Assembly: GCF_000208865.1 (NCBI RefSeq)
Contig: NC_018397.1
Span: 3,162,001 to 3,226,000 of the forward strand
Source of the DNA: Neospora caninum Liverpool
Lineage: Eukaryota; Apicomplexa; Conoidasida; Eucoccidiorida; Sarcocystidae
DNA length: 64,000 nucleotides
Direction of reading: 5' to 3'
Shown: positions 49,801-61,000 of the stretch, piece after piece
How the letters are laid out: every line of letters starts with the position of its first letter
Numbering within the stretch: the first letter of the stretch is position 1
Made by a program: the position numbers and the translations under genes
The notes under the pieces: model-generated
Seen by the model: the letters and a program-made list of their open reading frames with translations, nothing else
Databases searched by the model: none
What the model was told of the DNA's origin: nothing

Positions 49801-52800
49801 GCGCTCAGTTGATTCGCGCCCGAGTCCGCGTCTTCCTTGCTCTGGCCTGCCGCCACCGTCGGGCCCTCAGGACCTGAATGCTTCGTTTCCTCGTGCAACG
49901 CAGACGCCTCGTTTTCTTCGTCCTCGATCTGCGGTGTGGCGCTGCCACTGCCCTCGCCTGCCACCATCTCGTCTGTTTCCCGCCGCTCCTCGGTCTCGCG
50001 TTCCCCTCCCTCTTGGGTCTGTCTCCCCGCCTCTTCCTTCTCCACCTCAAAAGCTGCTGTCATTCCCTGCTGCCTGTGAGCCTTCTCGCTCCATGCCTCC
50101 GCAGGTTCTTCCGTCTCCATCTCTGCTCGCGAGGAAAGAGAAGCAAACGACGAGAGTCGCGCATGCAAAGTGCTGAACGGCGGCGCGCGTCTCGGAGAGG
50201 CGAACGAGGGAAGCGAGGAAGGGCGCGGCGAAGGCGAGGTGGAGGAAGAAGAGGAGGCGGACGAGAAAGCAGACGAGGACATAGAGGCAGCTGAAGCAAA
50301 AGGCAACGAGGAGGCAGACGCTGGAGGAAAAGACGGGCGAGACGAGGAAACCGAGTGCCTGACAGGCACGGATCTTGGGCACCGTGTGGATCTGCACAGC
50401 GGAAAAACACATGACAAGCGACTCATCAGACGGCGCAAAACATCTCCGGGTCCTCACTCTCCCCCGACAGCGAAAGACGCAGACGAACCCTGAAACGCCT
50501 GTTCCTCTAACTGTATTCACGCAAGCGTGCATGCATGCCCATATCTTTCGCTTCATCGACGCATGCACCGACCGACTTTGGGCCTTCACTTTGGAATGCT
50601 TAGACCCTTGCTGGGGGCTGGCACGTCCTGTCTCTCTTCCCTTCAATCGCCATCTGGGCAGTGGGCGCCTCTCCGGTGTTGAATTTGAACCCCGGGAGAG
50701 ACAGGAGGCAAAACAAAAGCGAGGAAAGCCGAACTGCCATCCGAACAGCAGTCAGTCGGCGCATGCAGAGCTCTTTCATGAGAAGAGCCCGGCACAGCTA
50801 GAGACACAGAGGCCGAAGAAGAAAAACAGCCCAAGAGAAGGGAGCATGCACTTACACGCTTCGACTTCTCGTTGGGCGCAGAGAAGGCAGCACTCCGGCA
50901 TTTTGCAAGAAGACCTGCGAAACGAGAAAGAAACTGCAAGCGTATTTGGGATCCGAGAGAAGATCAAAGCGACAGAGAGACACCCAAGTCGAGACACTCG
51001 TGCGCGGGAGAGACACCAAAACAGCCTTCGGCCTCTGGTTTGCCTGCCGTGGTGCTACTCCCGTGTATTGCCCTACGCAGGAGAAAGCGGGATGAGAAGC
51101 TCTTCGTCACATTCCTCAGTGTTACAACGCGCTTCCCTGCGCATTTTTCTTTCCTGTTGTGTTCTTGCGAAGGAACTGCCCACCGCACCCTCGTTCTTCA
51201 CACACTGTATCCTGTGTAAAACGTTCGTCCTCGCTGGCGTCTCTGTCTAGTGCGTCCGATGCCATCCTCCCCACCTTCCTTCTGTTTAGCTGTCGCTTCT
51301 TTCATGTGCCGCATCTTTTCGCGTTTTCGCTTTGCCCTCTTGGCCACACAAAACGCGCTGCCGAGCACATGCAACAGGAAATCAACGCAAAGAGGCGCCA
51401 AGTCTCCACGGCATGAAGACACCACAGAAACCAAGAGCGTGACGCGCGGCGTGTTTAAGAGTTTACGGCTCTTCTCTAGACCCCCGATCGACGCACCGAG
51501 GTGACTGCTGGGTGGGAGAGAACTGCATGCAGCAGAGTGCCGCCGAGTAGAATTGCCGTGTCCCGTCGCCTCAGCGCAGAATCCGCGCCGACAAACTGTT
51601 CCAGCGACCGCCGATACGGATTCGCTACCCACGCGGTGTCATCACTGTCTTCTCGGGCAAGACCGTTTCCTGCAAACTGCTCTCGGCGCGGCCCGCCCTG
51701 TCTGCGTTCGCGTCGCGCTTGTTGCGGGTCTTCTGTCGCAGCGTTCGCCTCTTCTCTGTCTCCTGTCTTTTCGCGAGGCACGCCCCACACGGCCGAGACG
51801 GTCTCCCGCGCAGGCCTCTCCCGTCCCCGAGGTCGTCGCCTTCGCCCCGCACCTGACGCGCAGGGCGCTTCGTCACCCGAAGACGGGAAGCAAACGTGCT
51901 CCTCGAATGCGCGTTGGATCTGTTTCTGCGCGAGCTGCAGAACCGGTCGCCGAGAGGCGATGAGCGCCGCAGACGAGAGCGACTGGGAAGTCGCGGCATC
52001 AATCGAAGCTGCGGAGGGAAACGACGCCGTGAAGTCTTCTCGCTCGCTTTCAGACGCACCGAAAGGGGACTGGAGCCGAGGGCAGCTGCCGGAGCCCTCG
52101 TTTCGGTCGTCCCCTTGATCGTTTCCCGCCTCTTCGGCGAAACTCGGCCCACTTCTGCGACTTCCTTCCGGCGCGTCATCGCCATCCTCGGCTCGTCTTT
52201 GCCTCCCCGCCCCTGCAGCGCCTCGCCCCGAGCAGGCCTGCATGAACCCAAAGGCCCTCGAGGCTCGGAGAGAGCTGAGAGAGGCAGTCTTCCTCGGCTT
52301 TGTGGGCGGCGAAGAAAAAAAAAAACACGAGGCACGCCGCGAAGCGCCGGCGTCGTCCCTTCGGCTGAGAGACTGCGCGAGAAGGCCCTCTCCCTCGCGA
52401 CCGCCCTCTGGGGTCTGTCGGCCAGTCGACAAGCTGCCTCCCCGCTGGAATGAGAAGGAAGCGAAGAGAGGCGGGCGCGACGCTGACGCAGAACGCGACC
52501 CACTGGGGTCTTGGAACTCCTCGTGCTCAGCATCTGTCAACGTTGGGGTCTGGCTGGTCTCGCCTTGCTTGTCGTGACTCGGCTCCAGCCCTTCCTCAGC
52601 TCTGGCTGTCGCGCCTTTCCGACTCCCTCCACTGTCTTCTCGGCCCTGTGTCTGTTTTCCCTCGGTCGCCGTCCAGGCAGAGCCGAGTTGCGACTCGGCC
52701 CCCATCCCGTCTCGTCTCGATCCGTTTCCCTCGTCCTCCGCCGATCCCCTTCTTCCTCCTCGTCCCCCCGGATCGCCTCGACGGCCGAGCTCAACTTCGC

Positions 52801-55800
52801 GCTCTCTGGCCTCTGTCTCTCCCGCGCGTTCCGCCTCTCCGCAGGCCTCGTCCTCAGGCAAAAATAGATCCACCCTTCCTGCGCACTGCGCCGGGTTCTC
52901 CAACGCCACATACGTAGCGGGCGTCGCAGGCGACTGAGAAGAACAAAGACGCAGGAGCGACGCCGGCACGCGAGGGAGGAGAAGAAGAGCGAGAACAGGC
53001 CGCAGAAGATCGGGGTTCTGGATCGTCTGCACAAAAAACAAGGAAGCAAAACAGGAACTGCAAAACAGGAGAATAACAAAGAGTTCTGTCTCGACTGCTT
53101 CTCCGCGTCGAGTTCAGCTACGTTCGCATCCGTTGCTGCCGCCTGTGCGCCGTCTGTTTTGGTTCGTTCTACCCCGTTGTCTCTCAGCGAGACACGATCG
53201 GCGCATGAAGGTGACCGCCCGTGAGGGTGGCGTACCTCTCCCTCTGAGGCGTCGCGGCGCGCTGTGTTCTCCCCGCCTCCTTTTTCCTTTCCCGATCTCA
53301 CTCCTATTTCATGATCCCTCCTGTCAACATGGAAACGCCTGCCGAACCTAGCGTGGACCTGGCAGCTTCTGGCCGACTGGGGAAGAGTTAGTGAGACTGA
53401 CTCTCAGTTGGCGTGCTTCAGCTGTCTGCGCATGCATTCTTCCCGCTCTTGCGTTCTCTGTAGCAAACGTTTCTCTCCCCAGTGGTGCTGCCCTCGCCCC
53501 TGTCTCTCCTCTGGACCTACTTGGAACGACTGGGTAAGCAGGTAGAGCGCCACGAGCTGTTGGGTGTCATCTCCCGGTGCATCGGGACCGCTCCCCACAC
53601 TCTCTCGTCCAGATTTGCATGCGCGGCCTGGCGAGGCATACGACGCAAAGGAGAAGGGTAGAGAACCCTCCAGACGCTCCCCGGATTCGTCCCTCGGGCT
53701 TCGTCTCTCCTGTTGTTTCTTTTGAGCTCGCCGCGATTCGACGCTGCTCGACGCAGCCCTCGAGGCGTCTCGCGGAGCGTCCACAGACTCACGCCGCCGT
53801 TCCTCTGCGCTTGAGGGCAGTCCAGATGACTCTGTCTCCTTTTCCTCGCGAAGGCCACCTCTCCCACGCGTCTCGTTCGCCGTCCCTCTCTCTCTCTCCA
53901 GCGTTTCGCCGTCGCGCCCCGCGTCTTGTTCCACACACTCTGGCGACTCGCCTGCCTCTGCAGGCTGTCCCGAGTCATTCCTGTCTTCTCGCTTTCTCCC
54001 CTTGCCTATGAGGGAAGTCGTGGTCACTTCCAGCTTGGCGTCGGCTCGACGCTTCCGGTGCCTCCCTTCTTCCTGCTCCACAAAGCGGCTGTCGCCGTGA
54101 CGGTCGAGATTGTCAAGTCCTCTTTGGCTTTGACCCTCTGCGCCTCTTGCTTCTGCTTGCTGCCGTGTTTCGGACGTTATCTTCTCGCATCCGTCGCCTC
54201 GCCTCTCTCTCGGTTCTTCATCTTCGCTGGCCGCTTGCGACGTCTCCCTCTCGCTCGGCTTCTGTCCTGGACCTTGTGACATCGATGGGTCTGTCGCAGA
54301 GACTTGCTTGTCCGTTCGAGACGACGGCGCTTTGCGCAGGCGGTGGCGGTGGGTTTTTTCGCCCCCTTTCGGAGAATACAGAGGCTCCTTGCCATCTGCG
54401 TCGAGCGTCGTCGACCGCCTGCTTCGACTCGTGCTGCTGTCGCGATGGCGAGACCGCGAGAACTCGCGGGACGCCAGGCGCTCGTCTCGTCCCCTTTGTC
54501 GGCTTCGTTTCGAAAAAGATGCCAGAACGGACGAGGGACAAGAGGATGGAGAAGAAGATGGAGCAGAAGATGACAGAGATGAAGACGACGATGGAGGAGA
54601 AGACGGAGAAGAAGGCGATTGACGAGGATCCTTTCTTCTGGGCCTCGGGCGACAGGTAGAGGGCGAGGGAGTCTGGGGAAGGACAGATGAAGAGCTGGGA
54701 GGCGTTCTCGGATGCCGAGTCGAGGGGAAAGGAAGTGGCCAGGACGTCTGGGAATCATGAGCTTCTCGGCCGTCCGAGCGACGTCTCAGATCCCGGCTAG
54801 ATGGGTCAGTTGCGCCGTCGCGGCGGAGCAGACGACGAGCAAGCGACGAGGGACAGCATCCGCCATTCCCTCGCGCCCTGTCGCCTCCGCCGGGTGTAGA
54901 GACAGTCGACGTAGGCTGACCATCGGGAACTGCGAAGATCATGCGAGGACAACAGGCGAGGCGCGCAAGCGCGACTACCATTGGCTAAGAAACGGCATCT
55001 GGACTGGGAAATAGCAAAACGAATACGCACGTGTCTAGGCTCCTTTCAAGCGGGAGAGAAGCCGCCGAAGCACATTGGTGGGTGACGCTACCACATCACT
55101 GCAGTTCACGTCTGTGCAACGCACCTCCCTACGTAGTCATTTCGGAGTCTACGGAATACAACAAGCCTACATGTTTGTGCATTTTGCTCTCTATTTGCAC
55201 GAATGTAACTATATATATAAAGAAGTATGGGCATGGGCGCAGGCGGCACAGAGGTACATGGACACAAACGTCACGGATGGATGCAGAGAAGCAGGCCTAA
55301 CAAAACGCAAGTCGTCACCTGAACGAGGGTGAGCGTCCTGGCCTTTGGGATCGATGCGTCGGAACCGAGAGATCTCTGCGGTTACGTCTTTACAAAAGAG
55401 TGTGTCGACTGCATGCAGGCTCAAGGGCACATTTTGGCTTACAGGCGAAGCGTCGAACAGTTGCCACAGGTGGCGTCGCTCGACACAGGCAGCCGACGAG
55501 AACAGGCAAGTAGGTGTAGAGAAGGAGGCGTTCAACGAGGATCGCGTTGTACGCCTCGACCCCGATGCCAAAGATGTCTTGAATGTAATAGAGGAATTCT
55601 TCGCACTCTGCAAATCCACTTCGAAGGGACGACAGACTGGACGCTGTCCACGCCGTGTTTGTGGTCCCTGCCGCTGAGCGAGACGCACCGGGTGAAGAAG
55701 CGGGGTTGCGAGGCGACAGGTGCGGCCGAAGCGAACCGGAAGAGGAGCGTCTACGGCAGGCGCGAAGGCTGCGACAGCGCTCCGCCCACTGCACACGCAG

Positions 55801-56935
55801 ATAGCACGCAATGTGCGAGAAAAAGGCCGAGCGCTTGACGATGAACTCTTCGACGATGGGTTCGCGGACTGGAAACAAACAGCCAGGCAAGGCGCAGGAA
55901 GCCAAGGGTGGCAAGCGGAGGGAGGCGACTGGGGAAAAGCGACACCCGGACGGAACGCTTGCCGCTGAGACTCTCCACCGAAGGACGCATGCATGCAGGG
56001 AGAGAAGACGCAAGGGGGCGGAGAAACGAACACGGCCGGAGTAACCCGTAACAATGCGACACGTTTGGATGCCCAACCAAATGTGTAGAATCTGCAGCAA
56101 ACCAAGGAACACCCAAACCTCGAACCGATATATATATATATATATATACATGGATATATATTGGTATAGAGAGACAGCATATTCTCAGCCGTGTTGTTCC
56201 GGAAAGACTTACTTTTGAAGATGCTGAGCGTGACAGTCCGGACATGAGTTCGCACCATAGAGTCTCTGTGGATGAAGAATTTCACAGCCTCGCTGAAGAC
56301 CGGAAAACTGGGCGCTCGTCGATTCAGAAAGAGCTTGACTGTGTCGTGGTTCACGAGGAGCGAGAGCCCCTTGATGAACGACACATACCACGCAACCACC
56401 TCCTCATTGCTGAAGTCGTACGTCGTGCTGAGAAGCGTATTTAAGTAGTTGTTGCTGAAGAGGTAATCTAAGCCACAGACACACACGAACTGACCGCAAC
56501 CGCGTGAAACGCAGCGAGACATACAAGAACCTACCGCCACACCACTGACCACATGTATGTATATATATATATATATATATATGGGCGTACGCAACTGTGC
56601 GTCCAGATGTCTGTACGTGCATAGAGAGAGAGGATGGAATGGTAAGAGGTAGCCAGAAAGCGATGAAGCGATCTGTCGTCGGATGCCAAACGCTCCTACA
56701 AAACCAAAATTTTAGTGTCCCAACTCGATGCCGCAGTTTAAATCCACTGACACTCTTGTGCCCCTCGGCAAAATCACCTCGTCCGCAGATACGAGTGCAC
56801 ACACACAAATGCGTCCTAGGCATATACACATGGATGTACATATATACGTCTATATATATATATTTATATAAATATACCCATATGCATATAAACATATGCA
56901 TATGGACGAACACACACAATTCATATACACAGGGA

Positions 56936-56966
<31 letters not shown>

Positions 56967-58096
56967 GTGGATATCTGTAACCTACAGACAGCTGTTTTTC
57001 GGTGGGTGTTTTGTACGAGAATGCTGAGGGTTTGGAGAAGCTGGACTTTGACTGCGTTGGCCACTCGAGGCTGGCTGACGATGTCGACGAAATAGGAAAG
57101 AATATTTTGTTCGCAGAAGATGTCGAAGAAGGCCTCGTTTTTGTGGCGCTCTCCCCACGCCAAAAGTTCCGCAATTTGACGCAGAATTTCCACGGCTGCA
57201 TCTCGGTTGCGATCATCGATCGTCTCGAATGCATGCAGTGAATCAAACAAGTCCCTGTACACCCGCAACGAAGCGACAACGGCAAAACGGACTGAGGGAC
57301 GGCGTAGCGAAGAGCAGAAGGCGAGGCAAGAGGCGAGAACAGAGCGGAAAGGACGAAACGCAAAGGAAAGAAACGGCAACGGGGAGCGGGCAATCCCCGG
57401 AACGGAGTGGAGACGCGACACACACCAGAAGAGGAACGTGGATGGCACCACAGAGGCGCCGTCACAGCAGGGAAACGATAGAACGGGACCGAACACAAAC
57501 GAGAAGCTCGAACGTGCCGTGCACGAAAGACACGCGATTAACAAAACATTCAGACCCACGCGTCTACGTAGGCAAGGCGGCAAGATTCGTCTGTCTTTCT
57601 ACTCTACAGGCTGCCATCACAAATGACGGGCTCTCCCCTCCGCCCCCGTCGGGAGACACACAACCAGGAGAACAAGAAGAGGTGGCATCATGAGTCAAAT
57701 GGTGTAAGAAACAGTGGGGGAAATCTACACATTACGAAGATGAGTCTGAAACTTGACGAAGAAGCGCACATGCGAGGACGCACCAAGACAGGCTTCTGGA
57801 TACGAGCAAAAAACGGGAAACGGCAGACTGCACGAGAAGCCGTTGGGCTAGGGGACAAGGCACAGCAAATGGAGGGGCATGAAGAGCACACACAGGGTGT
57901 GGGATATATGGCCTCCAGAGAGTCGCATGCAAGGCAAAAACACGGGGTCTTTCCCTCTTTTTCCCACTGCATGGTGTCAGACGTACTGCAGATGTCCTTC
58001 AGTGTAGAAGTCGTGCTTGCTCGATCCATGGTGGCTGCCGGCGTCTTTCAGAGCTCCCGTGGAGAAGCCTCCACTTCCTCCTCCCCAAAACCACAT
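43854..58096 (-). CDS. CLEC16A: CLEC16A/FPL-domain family protein, about 2230 aa
   Basis: Fifteen exons: 58096-57987, 57254-56986, 56467-56213, 55868-55443, 54929-53521, 53026-51497, 50914-50856, 50391-49654, 49278-48966, 47701-47627, 47245-46642, 46339-46239, 45667-45585, 44978-44757 and 44352-43854. All junctions are GT-AG, all phases agree, and the sum is an exact number of codons. The FPL domain spans about residues 30-215: ILRQIAELLAWGERHKNEAF, then LLQTLSILVQN, YYLFSNNYLNTLL, SFIKGLSLLVNHDTVKLFLN and HRDSMVRTHVRTVTLSIFK. Further family blocks are AFFSHIACYLRVQW, FLYYIQDIFGIGVEAYNAIL, VALYLLTQSFQ and, near the end, LSFDDTLRCCIVAVRQRLA, matching the C-terminal DHIRC..AKQRLA block of animal CLEC16A. 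Animal and plant members act in endolysosomal traffic and mitophagy. Conserved blocks are separated by very long Ser/Arg/Glu insertions (exons 5, 6, 8 and 11), making it roughly twice the human length. Junctions at exons 7, 10, 14 and 15 are the least certain. Confidence 0.9.
48573..48592. repeat. AT microsatellite
   Basis: In the intron between exons 9 and 10 of the CLEC16A-like gene. Confidence 0.95.
56128..56150. repeat. AT microsatellite
   Basis: In the intron between exons 3 and 4 of the CLEC16A-like gene. Confidence 0.95.
56557..56582. repeat. AT microsatellite
   Basis: In the intron between exons 2 and 3 of the CLEC16A-like gene. Confidence 0.95.
56941..56966. repeat. AT microsatellite
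   Basis: Second AT run in the same intron (exons 2-3), only about 20 bases downstream of the exon 2 donor in transcript orientation. Confidence 0.95.
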
Positions 58097-61000
58097 GTTG
58101 GATGCCTGTGTGCCGAGCTTTTGTTTTCCTGCTCTATTTTTCCTCCTCCGGTTCTACGTGAAAGAGGAGAAAAGACTCCCCCTACGCTCTGTCCCGATCC
58201 GTTTCCTGCGACTCCCTTCGTCTCGAATTAGAAGCAGTCCAGGTGACTCAGGAGCGAGGCCTCTCCGCTCATGTCAGCGGGACACCAGCGGAAGAGGTGG
58301 ACGAGAACTGAGCGACGGACAAAGGTGGATGAAGACAGGGCTGGCCGTTTTCAGCTTTTCCTGGTTCTGAGGTGAAGACAAGAACACGAAGAAGACTGGC
58401 ACAGGAGTTGCACGACCTGCTAATCCGGCCCGAGAGCACGAGGGGGCGCATAGGCTTGTGTCATCGTTAGGATTGCCATTTTTTCGAAAGTGGCCAAAAT
58501 GAAAAAGGCGACTCGTCCCCAGAGAAGATTCCTCAATCCACCGGGAGGGAAAGCAGCAGTACCGTAAGTGTTCAGTACGTGCAGGTGAGCATGAACTCTG
58601 GCAGAAGAAACCGAGGCAAAAACCATCTGTGCGAGCAACTGGCCACTGGCGGTCCGTAGTCACCTCACGCAAGGGATAGAAGACTGACACGAACAAAAGT
58701 CGCAGAGGAGCCCTTCGGCAGCGTGGAGCACTCAAGTGCTTTGACCATGTCGAGCCACAAAAGGAAGAAACGTAACACGAGTGCTCTGCACGGAAACAAA
58801 GGGACGTAAAAGCGCCTGGACGTCAGCACTCTACAGGCTATTTCTGCCGGTTACTGCATACAAAAAAGTGGGGCATGGTGCATCGATGCGGGTGAAAAAG
58901 CTCCGGAAGCCTCGATATGCAATTCATCATGTGGCTGAGCCGTCGCCTCGCAGGAAAGAATTTGCGGGGGTTTTCGCCTCCAACGGCAGTTCTCCAATTC
59001 CAGGAGGAAACATATGTCGCATAACTCCGAGCCAACACGAGGAAACACGGCTACGAGTGAGTGTGTGACGGAAGGAAATATCTCGTCATTGTTGGTGTCA
59101 ATTTAGGCCGTACAGACACTGCAACCATGACTCAACCCTGAGTCGCGAATTTCAGCCTGAGAGGGAGGACGGAACGCGAGAAGTACGCAGGAGCAAGAAG
59201 TAAGGGTATGAATTTCTGGAGAAGGAGAGGGCCGAAAACAAACGCACAGAGACGAGGAATTAAAGATCGACGGGAAAGCGCAACTGGCAGTGGGAAGGAC
59301 CATGAATGTTCACTGTAGAGTCTCAATGAGCCGGTCTATGTTGGGCAAGACTTGGCAGGGAAACGAGAGGGTATTGGAACGCAGTTGAAAAGAGGAAGGA
59401 AAGAAGACGGAAAGAAGAGTGAGAACTGGGCGGAGTAGGGAAGAAAAAGAGATAGAAAAGTCGGGTTTAACGGCAGGTGGTGGCGGCAATCGACACCTGA
59501 GACCAAATCCACGTGAGAGACTCGACGCGGCAAAAAATTATCTTTGTTCCCTCCCTCGTTTTTTGGATGAACGGTCAGGAAAGCCCGTCTCGTTCCGTTG
59601 AGCGACTACACAGAAGCGAAAATGAAAGCGAAAACAGCTGTGTGTCATGGTTGCTCTTGGTCAAAGTTGGAAGGAAAGGGAAAAGAAACACACCGAGTGA
59701 GTAGCTGGCAGACCTGTTGCATGTGTGACACGAAGGGGGACGACGACAAAACACCCCGGCCTGACCAGAAAAGTCTCCTTTGTGGGTCCCATGTGCTGTT
59801 CCCGAAATCCTCGGAGAAAACTTGAGTTAGGAAAAGCAGTAGATAGGCAGCGTTTCCCATCGGCGGACACAGTTCCGTGAGTGAATGAGATCTTTCGGCC
59901 GACACACTTGCGGATAAAGAACTGAAACGACGCGACCGTGTCTGGGCACGCTGGCAAGGCTGATTCTAATCTCACAGAAGAATCGTTGTGCCTCTATAGT
60001 GCTCCGTATGACTGAAGAATAGAGTTCGGCTTACCTCGTATTCTTCTGGAGGTACACACATCTAAGGCGCACGCTGCCTAGCGTCGTTCAACTCGCGATT
60101 GCGGCTCGTCCCCCCAGGCCGTTTTCACACCTGATTGAGCTCTCTCTACAATTGAGTGACGGCTTCTCGAACATGACCGAAGATGTCCTGATGAGAGGCG
60201 AAACGAACAGAAGACCAAGAAAGAATCTAGAGCAACCTGTTGTTTGTCGCACTGAGTTGCTTGTACGCCGCCTCCCACACAAATGGCTGCAGCTTCCAGG
60301 CAAACATGAATACCGTTAGGAGATTGAAACCGAACACTTTTATCGCACCCGACTTTTTTATGCAGATAATCTAGTGTTTCGCATGATATGGTGCGTATGC
60401 GTATCCGAGACTGACGGTTACCGCCGTTCCGTCGAGCAGGCAGTCTAGCTGCGTCGATAACAATTGTATACTACGTTTTGTCGACGCAGTGTGGATAATG
60501 AGCTACGTTAAGCTCTATCTCTGAATTGTATAACGGTCGTAAGGGTCGCCGGCAATAACAGGTCAGATAATATTGGGACTTCTAGTCCTCGGATTTTTAG
60601 ACGTACGGGCTGCCCTTGGTTTCGGTCTTCTATTCACTCTTGGTGGTACCACAGGAATTTTATATCCCCACTCCGAGGGAAGTCACCAAGAACACGATTG
60701 TGGCCTCTAGTGAATGGCGCAGTATCGTGAATCCGCGACAACACCCGGAGCATACAGAACCGCGGTTCTGCAAGGTTCTACAATCCTTGCTTTCAATTAG
60801 TATCATCTTTCCGTTTTGCGCCATACATCTGGTCAAATCCAAGATACGGTGTATCCACCGGCTTGACGCGTAGAGTTTTAGGGTTCTGACAAAGCGGCGC
60901 AACTTCCTATAATGCACGGAAGGCAACGGGTACCTCAAGTGCTCGTAGACGTGTACGGGGCCACAATGTTTAGCGGCTGTTGCAGATCCTTGTCCATTGA

